64,000 nt of DNA from assembly GCA_004298505.1 (NCBI GenBank), contig SCRO01000093.1, positions 1-64,000 on the forward strand, given 5' to 3'. Shown one piece after another: positions 33,661 to 43,900 of the stretch; positions within the stretch are counted from its first letter, which is position 1; the number at the start of each line of letters is the position of its first letter. The notes beneath the pieces were generated by a model that was not told the origin of the DNA, searched no databases, and saw nothing but the letters and a program-made list of their open reading frames with translations. The DNA comes from Rhodanobacter sp. (GTDB lineage: Bacteria; Pseudomonadota; Gammaproteobacteria; Xanthomonadales; Rhodanobacteraceae). The translations under genes were made by a program, and so were the position numbers.

Positions 33661-33921
33661 GCGTTGTTGGATCGAGGCCTATGCCTCGACGCACAACATG
33701 GCGCCGCAACCACCCGATTTGTAGCGGCACTCGATGGTGCCGCGGACCCCTACCGCGATAGCGGTTTAGTCCGTTGGCCGGAACCGGCCTGTCGATTTTG
33801 ACTGTATCCGCTTGGCCAATTGTGATCGAACGAATCCGCGTTTTCCGTACCGTTGCACTGCGGGTGGACGAAACGCTCTTGCAGTTTGCTTCGCGAAACA
33901 CACGTAAGCCGATACGTTCGA

Positions 33922-34413
33922 TCAGGGCATCAGCGCCGCCATGAACACCGCGCACAGCGCCTCCATCCCTGCGCGGTCGTCCTCGTCGAAACGGTCGGTG
34001 ACCGGGCTGTCGACATCCCACACGCCGAGCAGCGAGCCGTCGGCCTTGACCAGCGGTACCACGATTTCCGATTGCGAGGCCGAGTCGCAGAAGATGTGGT
34101 TGGGATGGGCGTTGACATCGCGCACCAGCTGGGTCTGGCGGCTTCGCGCGGCGGTGCCGCAGACGCCGCGACCCAGGGCGATGCGGATGCAGGCGGGCTT
34201 GCCCTGGAACGGGCCGACCACCAGCTCGGTGCCGTCGAACAGGTAGAAACCGGCCCAGTTCAGTTGCGCCAGGCTGTGAAAGACCAGTGCGCTGAAGTTG
34301 GCCGCGTTCGCGATCAGCGAAGGCTCGCCAGCCAGTATGCTGCGTGCTTGCGTGACGAGGTCGGCATAGTGTTCGCGCTTGCTGGCGTGGCTGGAAGTCT
34401 TGATGTCGAACAT
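33922..34413 (-). CDS. msrC: free methionine-(R)-sulfoxide reductase (GAF domain)
   Basis: A 163-residue GAF-domain enzyme that reduces free methionine-R-sulfoxide. The three family cysteines are Cys75 (GKPACIRIA), Cys85 (GRGVCGTAA) and Cys109 (NHIFCDSAS). Their spacing of 10 and 24 residues equals that of the E. coli enzyme (84, 94, 118), so it should be active. LVVGPFQGK and IVVPLVKADGSLLGVWDVDS line the binding pocket. It faces bioD divergently; the 261-bp gap 33661-33921 on its other side holds only small hairpins. Confidence 0.92.
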   Translation of the reverse strand: MFDIKTSSHASKREHYADLVTQARSILAGEPSLIANAANFSALVFHSLAQLNWAGFYLFDGTELVVGPFQGKPACIRIALGRGVCGTAARSRQTQLVRDVNAHPNHIFCDSASQSEIVVPLVKADGSLLGVWDVDSPVTDRFDEDDRAGMEALCAVFMAALMP

Positions 34414-34524
34414 GTACTGCGTCCGTCGGTCGAGCTCGTATTATGCTCCCCGCTGCCAATGTGGCCGGCGGGAGGTTTTGATGGCGCGGGAGTGGAGTGT
34501 GGCGAGGCTGGCGGGAGCGGGCGC

Positions 34525-35208
34525 ATGAGCCGGGGCGTGTTCATTGCCGGCACCGATACTGGCATCGGCAAGACGTTCGTGTCCTGCGCGCTGCTGCGGG
34601 CGTTGCGTGCGGAAGGCCTGCGCGCGGTCGGCATGAAGCCGGTGGCGAGCGGTGGCGTGCTCACGTCAGCCGGGTTGCGCAACGATGACGCGTTGGCGTT
34701 GATCGACGCCAGCGCGCCGCGTCCGGACTATGCCACCTGCAATCCGTTCACCTTCACCGAAGCGGTGTCGCCACACCTCGCTGCCACCGCGGAGCATGCC
34801 GAGGTAAGCCTGGCACCGATCGAAGCCGCCCATGCGCGGCTTGCGGCCGGCGCCGATGTCGTGGTCGTCGAAGGCGTGGGTGGGTGGCTGGCGCCGCTGT
34901 CGCCGACGCTGGCGGCGAACGTGTTACCGCAGGCGTTGGGACTGCCAGTGATTCTGGTGGTCGGCCTCAGGCTCGGTTGCCTCAATCATGCGCAGCTGAC
35001 CGCCCGCGCGATCCTGGCCGACGGCTGCACCTTGCTTGGCTGGATCGGTAACGTGATCGATCCGGCGATGGCGCGGTGCGACGACAACCTCGCTACGCTG
35101 CGCCGCCTGTTGCCGGCGCCGTGCCTGGGGGTGATCGGTCACGCGGAGGATGCCGCGGCGAGGTCGGACCTGGCGGCTGCCGTCGCGGCGCTATGCACGC
35201 CGCCGTGA
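34525..35208 (+). CDS. bioD: dethiobiotin synthetase
   Basis: A 227-residue ATP-dependent enzyme that closes the ureido ring of biotin using 7,8-diaminopelargonate and CO2. The P-loop is GTDTGIGKTFVS, with MKPVASGG as the substrate Lys loop and VVVEGVGGWLAPL as the magnesium/carbamate loop. ATG at 34525 has GGGAG seven bases upstream. No other bio genes are in the window. Confidence 0.94.
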   Translation: MSRGVFIAGTDTGIGKTFVSCALLRALRAEGLRAVGMKPVASGGVLTSAGLRNDDALALIDASAPRPDYATCNPFTFTEAVSPHLAATAEHAEVSLAPIEAAHARLAAGADVVVVEGVGGWLAPLSPTLAANVLPQALGLPVILVVGLRLGCLNHAQLTARAILADGCTLLGWIGNVIDPAMARCDDNLATLRRLLPAPCLGVIGHAEDAAARSDLAAAVAALCTPP

Positions 35209-35221
35209 CGGCAGCGTGCAT
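35193..35221 (+). terminator. hairpin straddling the bioD stop codon
   Basis: ATGCACGCCGCCG (35193-35205) and CGGCAGCGTGCAT (35209-35221) pair with one mismatch around a loop that is exactly the TGA stop codon. It could act as a terminator or protect the 3' end. There is no U-tract. Confidence 0.45.
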
Positions 35222-35328
35222 AGCGAGCCCGACGCCTCGTTGGCGCCGAGTGCCAGTTTCCCGGGCCGCTTCGGCGGCTTCACATCCGGCGTGCTTGAAT
35301 GGGTCTGAAACCCGTCCACGGAGGCCCC

Positions 35329-35676
35329 ATGGCTTATAACCGCTACTACCTCTCCATTACCGACCTCGCCCATGCCCGCGGTGCAGACAATCGCTTCAGT
35401 TACGACGGGGCTGGCCCGAACGATTTTGCCGCGGCCTTGCAGCAGGCATTGCGCACGGATGATCTGTTCCAGCGCTGGCGCGCCGTGCAGCCGGATCCCG
35501 ATGCCGTCGATGCCAGCCTGGGAACGACCGACCCGACCGCCGAGGTGACCGCCAGGGTCGCCGACCTGCACACCGACGTGGAGCTCACCACCAGCCTGCC
35601 GATGAGCGTGGTGCGGCAGCGGCTGTACCTGCTGATCGGGTCGTCCTGGCAGTTGCACGACATGCGTGCGGCCTGA
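35329..35676 (+). CDS. conserved small protein of unknown function
   Basis: A 115-residue acidic protein, MAYNRYYLSITDLAHARGAD to SSWQLHDMRAA. There is no signal peptide, membrane segment or recognised domain. The start is well supported by GGAGG five bases before ATG. The sequence is compositionally normal for its neighbours and reads like a real gene. It lies alone between bioD and the peptidase. Confidence 0.7.
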   Translation: MAYNRYYLSITDLAHARGADNRFSYDGAGPNDFAAALQQALRTDDLFQRWRAVQPDPDAVDASLGTTDPTAEVTARVADLHTDVELTTSLPMSVVRQRLYLLIGSSWQLHDMRAA

Positions 35677-35787
35677 TTCGGGCGATCACACGATCCTGCA
35701 AGGTTTGGAAACTGGCGGCGGTGTCGGTACAGTCAGGGGCCGCCAACCAACCATGTCCCGCCGCGGACGCTCCAACTGGGGAACCCG

Positions 35788-37995
35788 ATGTTTCGTCTCC
35801 GCATGCTCGTGATTGCCGCCGCGATCGCCCTGGTCGCCTGCTCGCGCCAGCCCAATGACACCGCTACGTCTCCCGCGGCCACCGCCTCGGTGGCCGTCGC
35901 CAGCACCGCCGCACCGGCTACCGTCATGTCCAGCAACCCGTTCTTCCAGGCCAGCACGCTGCCGTTCCAGGCGCCGCCGTTCGACAAGATCACCGACGCC
36001 GACTACCAGCCGGCGATCGAGGAGGGCATGCAGCGTCAGCTGGCCGAAATCCAGAAGATCGCCGACAACCCGGAGCCGCCCACGTTCGAGAACACCTATG
36101 TCGCGATGGAGAAATCCGGCGTCATGCTCAGCCGCGTGATGGCCGTGTTCAATGCCGTCACCGCGGCGAACACCGACCCCACCCTGCAAAAAGCGCAGCA
36201 AGAGGAGGCGCCCAGGCTGGCCGCCCACCAGGATGCGATCTACCTCAACGACAAATTGTTCAAGCGCGTCGAGGCGATCTACAACCGGCGCGACACGCTC
36301 AAGCTCGATCCGGAGTCGGCCCGTCTGGTCGAGGTGGTCTACAAGAACTTCGTGCATGCTGGTGCCAAGTTGTCCGACGCGGACAAGACCAAGCTGAAGA
36401 AGATGAACCAGGAGGCTTCCAGCCTCAGCACGGCGTTCACCAACAAGCTGCTGGCGGCGACCAAGGACGCCGCTCCCATGTTCAGCGACAAGAGCATGTT
36501 GGCCGGGTTGTCCGATGCCGAGCTTGCCGCCGCACTGCAGACGGGCAAGAACCGCAACGAAGATGGCAAGTACGTGCTCGCCTTGCAAAACACCACCCAG
36601 CAGCCGGAGCTGCAGGATCTGGACGATCGCGCCACCCGCAAGCAGTTGTTCGAGGCGTCGTGGAACCGCGCCGAGCAGAATGACGCCAACGACACCCGCA
36701 AGACGATCGAACGGCTCGCGCAGCTGCGCGCCCAGGAAGCGAGCTTGCTCGGCTACCCCAATTACGCCGCGTGGAAACTTGACGACCAAATGGCCAAGAC
36801 GCCGGCTACGGTCATGAGCTTCATGAACAAGCTGGCACCGGCTGCGGTGGCGCGCGCCAGGCGCGAGGCCGCCGACATCCAGGCGCAGATCGACAAGGAC
36901 CAGAAGGCGCTGAAACATCCCAGCTTCAAGCTCGAGCCATGGGACTGGAACTACTACGCCGAGCAGGTGCGCAAGGCAAAATACGACCTGGATGAAAGCC
37001 AGATCAAGCCCTACTTCGAGCTGGACAACGTACTCAAGAACGGCGTGTTCTATGCCGCCAACCAGCTCTACGGGCTGACCTTCAAGGAGCGCAAGGACAT
37101 TCCTGTGTACCAGCCCGACGTGCACGTTTATGAAGTGTTCGACCAGGATGGCAAGTCGCTGGCGCTGTTCTATACCGACTACTTCAAGCGCGACAACAAG
37201 GGCGGCGGCGCGTGGATGGACAACTTCGTCGGCCAGTCAAAGTTGATGCATACCAAGCCGGTCATCTACAACGTGGCCAACTTCACCAAGCCGGCCGCGG
37301 GCCAGCCGGCGCTGTTGTCGTTCGACGACGTGATCACCATGTTCCACGAATTCGGTCATGCACTGCACGGCATGTTCGCCGACGAGGAATATCCGACCCT
37401 GTCCGGCACCAATACCGCGCGCGACTTCGTCGAGTTCCCGTCGCAGTTCAACGAGCACTGGGCCACCAACCCCAAGGTGTTCGCCAATTACGCCAAGAAC
37501 TACCAGACCGGCAAGCCGATGCCGCAGGCGCTGGTCGACAAGATGAAGAAGGCACGCCTGTTCAACAAGGGCTACGACATGACCGAGCTGGTCGCCGCGG
37601 CAATGCTCGACATGAACTGGCACATGCTGGGTGCCGAGGCGCCACTGCAGGACGCGGACAAGTTCGAGGCAGCCTCGCTCAAGAAGGACGGCGTGGACCT
37701 GAGCTACGTGCCGCCACGCTATCGCTCCAGTTACTTCCAGCACATCTGGGGTAACGGTTACGCCGCCGGCTACTACGCCTACCTGTGGACCGAGATGCTG
37801 GCCGACGACGCCTTCGTCGACTTCAAGGAGAACGGCGGCCTGACCCGCGCCAATGGTGATCGCTTCCGCAAGATGATCCTGTCGCGCGGCAACACCGAGG
37901 AATTGGCCAGGATGTACAGGGAGTGGCGCGGCCAGGATCCGAAGATCGAGCCGATGCTGGAAAATCGCGGGCTGAAGGGCACGCCGAAAAAATAG
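35788..37995 (+). CDS. dcp: M3-family peptidyl-dipeptidase (Dcp), lipoprotein form
   Basis: A 735-residue zinc metallopeptidase of family M3 that removes C-terminal dipeptides. The zinc motif His520-Glu-Phe-Gly-His524 is in ITMFHEFGHALHGMFADEEY, and the third ligand region is in TARDFVEFPSQFNEHW. The N-terminus carries a lipobox (LVAC) followed by a Ser/Thr/Ala-rich linker, so it is probably membrane-tethered in the periplasm rather than cytoplasmic like E. coli Dcp. It appears monocistronic. Confidence 0.92.
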   Translation: MFRLRMLVIAAAIALVACSRQPNDTATSPAATASVAVASTAAPATVMSSNPFFQASTLPFQAPPFDKITDADYQPAIEEGMQRQLAEIQKIADNPEPPTFENTYVAMEKSGVMLSRVMAVFNAVTAANTDPTLQKAQQEEAPRLAAHQDAIYLNDKLFKRVEAIYNRRDTLKLDPESARLVEVVYKNFVHAGAKLSDADKTKLKKMNQEASSLSTAFTNKLLAATKDAAPMFSDKSMLAGLSDAELAAALQTGKNRNEDGKYVLALQNTTQQPELQDLDDRATRKQLFEASWNRAEQNDANDTRKTIERLAQLRAQEASLLGYPNYAAWKLDDQMAKTPATVMSFMNKLAPAAVARARREAADIQAQIDKDQKALKHPSFKLEPWDWNYYAEQVRKAKYDLDESQIKPYFELDNVLKNGVFYAANQLYGLTFKERKDIPVYQPDVHVYEVFDQDGKSLALFYTDYFKRDNKGGGAWMDNFVGQSKLMHTKPVIYNVANFTKPAAGQPALLSFDDVITMFHEFGHALHGMFADEEYPTLSGTNTARDFVEFPSQFNEHWATNPKVFANYAKNYQTGKPMPQALVDKMKKARLFNKGYDMTELVAAAMLDMNWHMLGAEAPLQDADKFEAASLKKDGVDLSYVPPRYRSSYFQHIWGNGYAAGYYAYLWTEMLADDAFVDFKENGGLTRANGDRFRKMILSRGNTEELARMYREWRGQDPKIEPMLENRGLKGTPKK

Positions 37996-38166
37996 AGTGT
38001 ATGTGCAAATATCTGTGTTTCGGACCACACGTCCAGCCGGACCGGTTCCGGTCTGCGCCTTTCGCCGGGTGATCAAAGCCAGCGGGTGTCGTGTCCGGCC
38101 ACGCTTCGGCAAATGTGCGCGATCGCGGGAGTTTCGTGCGGTCGCGGGGCGAAAACGAAATGGCGC

Positions 38167-38487
38167 TTACGGCCGTGGTTTGGCTGGCTCGTTGCGACGA
38201 TCAGCAAGGGCACGGGCCAAGTCGCGCGCGCCGTGAAACATCGCGAGTATGGTCAAAGTGTCGCCTACAACTTGGTAGACGATCAGATAAGGCCGCCCAG
38301 TGACGGCAAACTCTCGCGTCGCAGACAGGCGGCCGGCATGCCCCCAGCCGGGAAACTCGCTCAGGCGTTGGCTGGAGGTAATGATCGTTCGAAAAACCTT
38401 CTCGGCAGCGGCGGGATTGTCGAGGGCGATGTAGTCGATGATGTCATCGAGGTCACGCGCGGCGGGCTCGGTGAAAATCAGCTGCAT
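38167..38487 (-). CDS. ParE/RelE-type toxin with a deleted antitoxin
   Basis: A 106-residue ParE-fold toxin: MQLIFTEPAARDLDDIIDYI, SSQRLSEFPGWGHAGRL, and the core strands VTGRPYLIVYQVVGDTLTIL with a final HGARD motif. All core elements are present, so it looks functional. Its ATG overlaps the stop of a 28-codon antitoxin remnant (TGATG). Survival of an intact toxin beside a broken antitoxin implies weak expression, inactivity or cross-neutralisation by another antitoxin. Confidence 0.85.
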   Translation of the reverse strand: MQLIFTEPAARDLDDIIDYIALDNPAAAEKVFRTIITSSQRLSEFPGWGHAGRLSATREFAVTGRPYLIVYQVVGDTLTILAMFHGARDLARALADRRNEPAKPRP

Positions 38488-38573
38488 CAGTCACGCCAGT
38501 CATGATCGACGGCATCTACCGTTTTCTGTGCAGTGCGGATCGTGATCGGCGCCGTGGCGGAGGTCTGATTCAT
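38487..38573 (-). pseudogene. ribbon-helix-helix antitoxin, internal deletion
   Basis: A 28-codon ORF, MNQTSATAPITIRTAQKTVD followed by AVDHDWRD. The first ~22 residues match the N-terminal beta-strand and first helix of ribbon-helix-helix antitoxins that pair with RelE/ParE, and the last few match the C-terminal HxW tail. The ~50 residues between are gone in an in-frame deletion. AGGAG lies upstream of the ATG, and the stop overlaps the toxin start. The remnant lacks the toxin-wrapping region. Confidence 0.65.
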
Positions 38574-38580
38574 GTGCCAT

Positions 38581-39039
38581 CTCCTGTAATCGCCAGTAAT
38601 CATCCCACGGATCAAGATTCGACGGAAGGCGTTCTTGCGGCCCTCGCCTTGCGCTTGTTCGGCGGTTACGCGGAGGGTGTACAGCTCGAACAGTTTTTCC
38701 AGCCGTTCGGTATTGTTTTTGATGCGGCGGCCGAGATAGATGCGTTCCAGCACCTCGTCGTTGCGTTCGTGGGCGTGGCGCAGGTTTTGTTCGGGCTGTA
38801 TCGCTCGGCGATGGCCTGCTGCCTCTGGCACACGCTGTTGGTTGCCACGAACGCGGCCACTGCATTGCGTTCTTGGTCGGCACAGCGCCAGCAGCTTGCG
38901 CTTGTCCATGCCGGCCGAGTCGAGCTCGCTGAAGGTTTCCAGCGTGCGCGTGAACAGGCCTTCGTCGTTGAAAGCATCTCGCCGTCGGTAGCGAGCAGGA
39001 ACCTGGGCTTGCCTTTGGTGTTGATGGTCAGCCGTCACA
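38581..39039 (-). pseudogene. frameshifted remnant of an unrecognised gene
   Basis: Protein-like text continues through three frames: TLETFSELDSAGMDKRKLLA in one, ADQERNAVAAFVATNSVCQR in the second, and ERIYLGRRIKNNTERLEKLF followed by ELYTLRV in the third. This indicates one ancestral helical protein broken by at least two frameshifts. I do not recognise the family. It lies upstream of the orphan toxin and downstream of no intact partner. Confidence 0.45.
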
Positions 39040-39077
39040 TGGAATAATCGAGGCTACCCGATTGGAGTCGCTGACGC

Positions 39078-40904
39078 GTGGACCGCCATAACTTTCTGCA
39101 GACCGCGGTGGTGTTCCTGCTCGCCACGGTGATCATGGTGCCGTTGACCAAGCGCTTCCGCCTCGGCGCGGTGCTGGGCTACCTGCTGGCCGGGGTGGTG
39201 ATCGGGCCCCAGTTGCTGGGGCTGATCCACGATACCGAGGGGGTCGCTGCGATCTCCGAGTTCGGCGTGGTGCTGATGCTGTTCGTGATCGGGCTGGAAT
39301 TGTCGCCACAGCGCCTGTGGGTGATGCGCCGTTCGGTGTTCGGCACCGGCTTGCTGCAGGTGCTGGCCAGCATGCTGGCGATCGCGGCGGTGGCCTACTT
39401 CCTGTTCGGCTTGACCGGCAAGGCCGCGGCCATCGTCGGCGGCAGCCTGGCGCTGTCATCGACGGCGTTCGGCCTGCAAATCCTGGCCGAACGCAAGGAG
39501 GCGGGCTCGGCCTATGGGCGCCAGGTGTTCGCGATCCTGTTGTTCCAGGACCTGGCGGCGATTCCGCTGATCGCCGCGGTGCCGCTGCTGGCCGCCTCGA
39601 CCGCCACGCATGTCGACCTGTTCGGCGTGCTGCGCACGGTCGGGATGATCCTGGCCGTGGTGGTCGGCGGCCGCTACCTGTTGCGGCCGGTATTCCGTTT
39701 CGTGGCGAAGGCCGATTCGGTCGAGGTGTTCACCGCCACCGCGCTGCTGGTGGTGATGGGCGTGGCCTGGCTGATGGAGCATGCCGGCGTCTCGGTCACG
39801 CTGGGTGCCTTTCTCGCCGGCATGCTGCTGGCCGATTCGGAATACCGGCACGAACTGGAATCCAATATCGAGCCGTTCAAGGGCTTGTTGCTGGGCTTGT
39901 TCTTCATCAGCGTCGGCATGTCGATGGACTTGTCGCTGCTGTGGCACCAGCCGGGCCTGATCCTGGCCCTGGTAGCGGCGCTGCTGTTGCTGAAAAGCCT
40001 GCTGCTGTGGCCGCTGGGCAGGCTGCTGGGTCGGCTGAATCGCTCCGACACGCTGCGCCTGCTGGTGCTGCTGGCCTGCGGTGGCGAGTTCGCCTTCGTG
40101 GTGTTGCGCCTCGCCGCCGAGCAGGAGCTGATCAGCATCGGCCAACGCGATGCGCTGGTGCTGGTGATCACGCTGAGTATGGCCTTGACCCCGCTGCTGG
40201 TAGTGCTGGCGGCCAGGGCGTTGAACGTGCACCCGCGCAAGCCTACGCGCGAGTTCGACGCGATCGACACCGCGCCGCCGCGAGTGATCATCGCCGGCTT
40301 CGGGCGGGTCGGCCAGATCATCGCGCGCGTGCTGCGTGCACAGGGCATTTCCTTCGTGGCGCTGGAGCATTCGGCCGAGCAGGTCGATTCTTCACGGCGT
40401 TTCGGTACGGTCAACCTGTTCTTCGGCGATCCGGGGCGGCCGGAGCTGCTGCGTGCCGCGCAAGCCGCCACCGCCGAGGTGTTTGTGCTGGCCACCGATG
40501 ATCCGGAGGCGAACCTGCGCACGGCGCGACTGGTCAAGCGCCAGTATCCGCACCTGAAGATCGTGGCGCGCGCGCGCAACCGCCAGCATGTGTACCGCCT
40601 GCTGGACCTGGGCGTGGACGATCCGGTGCGCGAGACCTTCCACTCCAGTTTGAAGATGACCCGCAAGACGCTGGAGGCGCTGGGCCTGTCGCACGAGTTT
40701 GCGGTAGACCGCGTCGAGCGTTTCCGTCGTTACGACGAGGACCTGCTGCGAAAACAGGCGTTGGTCTACGACGACGAAACCAAACTCGTGCAGACTACGC
40801 GCGATGCGCTGGTCGATCTGCAGCAGCTGTTCGAGGCGGATGCACAACCCGGAGCCGAACGCGAGCGCGCCAGGGCGTCGCGCGAGCCGCCCAGCCCCGA
40901 ATGA
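39078..40904 (+). CDS. CPA2-type cation:proton antiporter (KefB/KefC-like)
   Basis: A 608-residue inner-membrane antiporter. Residues 1-385 hold about 12 helices with family motifs (GYLLAGVVIGPQLLGL, FVIGLELSPQRLW, LSSTAFGLQIL, LLFQDLAAIPL). Residues ~402-520 form a cytosolic RCK/TrkA-N domain (VIIAGFGRVGQIIARVL). Homologues export K+ in glutathione-gated or pH responses; no KefF/KefG partner is adjacent. The start is GTG at 39078 with GGAG ten bases upstream. It is convergent with the ankyrin gene, 14 bases apart. Confidence 0.9.
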   Translation: MDRHNFLQTAVVFLLATVIMVPLTKRFRLGAVLGYLLAGVVIGPQLLGLIHDTEGVAAISEFGVVLMLFVIGLELSPQRLWVMRRSVFGTGLLQVLASMLAIAAVAYFLFGLTGKAAAIVGGSLALSSTAFGLQILAERKEAGSAYGRQVFAILLFQDLAAIPLIAAVPLLAASTATHVDLFGVLRTVGMILAVVVGGRYLLRPVFRFVAKADSVEVFTATALLVVMGVAWLMEHAGVSVTLGAFLAGMLLADSEYRHELESNIEPFKGLLLGLFFISVGMSMDLSLLWHQPGLILALVAALLLLKSLLLWPLGRLLGRLNRSDTLRLLVLLACGGEFAFVVLRLAAEQELISIGQRDALVLVITLSMALTPLLVVLAARALNVHPRKPTREFDAIDTAPPRVIIAGFGRVGQIIARVLRAQGISFVALEHSAEQVDSSRRFGTVNLFFGDPGRPELLRAAQAATAEVFVLATDDPEANLRTARLVKRQYPHLKIVARARNRQHVYRLLDLGVDDPVRETFHSSLKMTRKTLEALGLSHEFAVDRVERFRRYDEDLLRKQALVYDDETKLVQTTRDALVDLQQLFEADAQPGAERERARASREPPSPE

Positions 40905-40918
40905 TCTGCTGCGTCGTT

Positions 40919-43900
40919 TCAGTCGGCCGGCTGGGCCGGCTGGCGCAAGGTTTGCCGCACGCTAGGAATCGCCGGCGTGCGTGCGCCCAGCTCATGGGCG
41001 ATGTCCACGAAGCCCAGCTGGCGCGCCACGTCCGCCGCGCTGCGGTCGAATGCGTCGGTGGCCTGGCGGTCGGCGCCGCGTGACAGCAGTACGCGAGCGG
41101 GCGCGAGCATGGCATGCATGGCGCAGGCGTGCAGCGCGGTCACGCCACGCTGGTCGGCGTGCTCCACCTTGGCGCCGGCGTCCAGCAACACCGGCACCAG
41201 TGCACCGAGATGGGTGGCATCGCCATCGCTGCCGGGAGGCCGTTGTGCACCCAGCAGCAGCAGCAGTGGCGTCGTGCCCTCGCGATCGGCCTGGTTGATG
41301 TCGGCGCCGCGCTTGAGCAGGCTGTCAAACAGGCGGCGGGCGCGCAGGCTGTCGTTGTGCTCGAAGCCGAATTGCGCGACGGCATGCAGTGCGCTACGGC
41401 CGGCGCCATCCACCGCCTTGACCTCGGCGCTGGCCTCGAGCAGCTGTTCGACGATATCCGGATAGCCGAGCGCAGCGGCGACCATCAGCGCGGTGGCTTC
41501 GTTCGGCAGTCGCTGATCGACGGCGACACCATGCTGCAGCAACAAGGCTACCAGTGCCTCGCGCCGTGCCGTCACCGCCGCGACCAGGGCAGTGACGCCG
41601 CTATGTGCCGGCAACGTCGGATCGTCGCCCGCCTCGAGCAGGCAGGCCGCCACCTCGCGATGACCGGCGCCGCTGGCGCGTAACAGTGCCGTGGCACCCT
41701 GCTTGTCGCGGGTATCGACGGCGAAACCGAGTTCAAGCAGTCGCTGCACGGCGCCAAGCGCACCCATGGCGGCGGCCGCCGGAAGGTCCTCGGCACGCAG
41801 CTCGCGATGCGGCAGTGGCCAGTCGCGCCAGTTCAGCCAGCGCTCCAGCACGGGGTGCTCCAGCGCCAGCCCCAGCGGGGTCTCGCCATGCGTGTCGGCG
41901 GCTTCGGGATCGGCGCCGTGGGCAATCAGGCTACGCACCAGCGGCAACGCCGCGACGCCGTGTTCGAGCGCAGCGAACAGCGGCGTGCGCTGATCGCAAT
42001 CGCGCGTATTCGGGTCGCAACCCATGGCCAGCAGGGCGCACAGCAGTTCGCCGTGTGCGTGACTGGCAGCCAGATGCAGCGGTGTGTGCCCGTGCCCCTC
42101 CGGGCCGAACGGATCGGCGCCGCGCCCGAGCAGGTTCAAGGGCAACACCGTTGCCTGTGCGGCGCCACCCAGTTGCACCAGCGCCAGCGCCAGCAGGCCT
42201 GCTCCGGCCGGGCTGGCCCCGGCCTGCAGCAGATCTTCGACCGCTTCGGTGGCATCCGGCAATTGCTGCAGCAGCGCGTCGAACAGACGCCGACCCGGTG
42301 GCAGCAGCGTTGCTTCTTCGCCAGTCTCGGCAGCATCGATGCGCGGGGCCTCCAGGCGTGCTTCGGCCTCAAGGCCGTGGTCGAGCAGCCAGCGGCGGGC
42401 CGCGCCGAGACCGGGTGTGGCCAGGTCCAGGTAAAGCTGGGCGAGGTGCGCCTGCGGCCACGTCGGCACCCGTTCGGCGAAAGCGGAAACGATCGCCCAG
42501 TGGCCGAAGCGCAACGCGTCGAGCAGGTGCTCCGGGGTGTCGGCGCCATCACCCAGTAGGTCATGGGTGCGGTTGGTCGGCAGCGCGGTGTCCGGATCGA
42601 GCAGGGCGACCAGGTCCCAGCGGCCGGCGGCGGTGGCGTGGTCGAGTGCGCTGCGACCGTCGCTGCCGGGCGTTTTCGGCTCGGCGCCCAGCGTGAGCAA
42701 CGCGCTGACGGTGGCGCCGTCAGCGCGTGGCGACTGGCACGCCAGCAGCAGCGCGTCGCGACCGTGCTGGTCGCGGAGCAGGGCGTTGGCATTCGCCTCG
42801 GCCAGCTGCTGCACGATGCCGCTGGCGCCGGCGCGCGCAGCTTCCATCAGTGCGGTGCTGCCATGCTGGTCGGCCAGATTGATGTCGGCGCCAGCCTCGC
42901 ACAGTACGCGCACGATCTGTTCGTGGCCTTCCGCGGCGGCACCAAGCAGGGCATGTCGCTTGCGTGCATCGATGGCGTTCACCGGCGCACGATGCTTGAG
43001 CAGCAATGTGACCCCGGCGGGGTCGTCATCGGTAATCGCGGCGGCGGCGACCAGGGCCGGCTCCGCGCCGGGTGGGCAGGCCTTGGCGCCGCGTTCAAGC
43101 AGGAATTTCGCAAGCGGCCAGTTGGCCGCGCGACACGCGGTGGCCAACGGGCTCAGGCCGGCCTGGTTCAATGCGTCGATCGGTGCGGCGGCATCGAGCA
43201 ACATCGCGGCGACGCCGGCGTCGGCGCTGAGCACGGCACCATGCAACGGCGTGTTGCCGTCGGCATCGGTGACCAGCACGTCGGCGCCGTTGGCGAGCAG
43301 GGTCAGCACGGCCTCGGTGCGGCCGTGCCAGCTGTCGCGGGTGGCCGCGAGCAGCGCTGTGATGCCGCCGCTGGCCCGGTTCACGTCGGCGCCACGAGCG
43401 ATCAAGGCGCGCAGCAGGCGCGTGTCGGGGAGTAGCGCGGCGAGCATCAGCACCGGGCGTTGGTCACGGTCATCCTGGGTCGGTGCGGTGCCGGGGTCGG
43501 CGCCGACTTCCAGCAGCGCCAGCGCCCGTTCGATGTCGCCGTCGCGGGTGGCGGTGAGCAGCGCTGCAGCCTGTTCGGCGGTGCCGGCAAGCCGCTCCTG
43601 CCCGGTCAGCACCGGGCGCAGTGTCTCGTTGCCGGCGGGGTTCGCATCGCTGTGCCGACGTGGCGGATGCTGCTCGCACAACAACGCTCGCAGGGTGCGG
43701 TTGGCGATCACCAGGCACGCCAGCGGCAGCACCACCACGGCATAGATCGCCAGCGCCGCGATGCGCATCTCCTCCGGCAGCATGCCGATCAGGCCGGTCA
43801 GCACGATGGCGCCGAAGGCGAGCGCCAGCAGGCACAGGGCCGCCGGCAGGAACTGGCTGCAGAAACGCTCCTCGCGCGACAGATGCCGACTGAACGCCAG

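Noticed and set aside
33661-33921. possible small gene with TIECRYKSGGCGAMLCVEA on the minus strand
   Set aside because: The Cys-rich text is short, lacks a start context and matches no family I can name; the gap otherwise has only minor hairpins.
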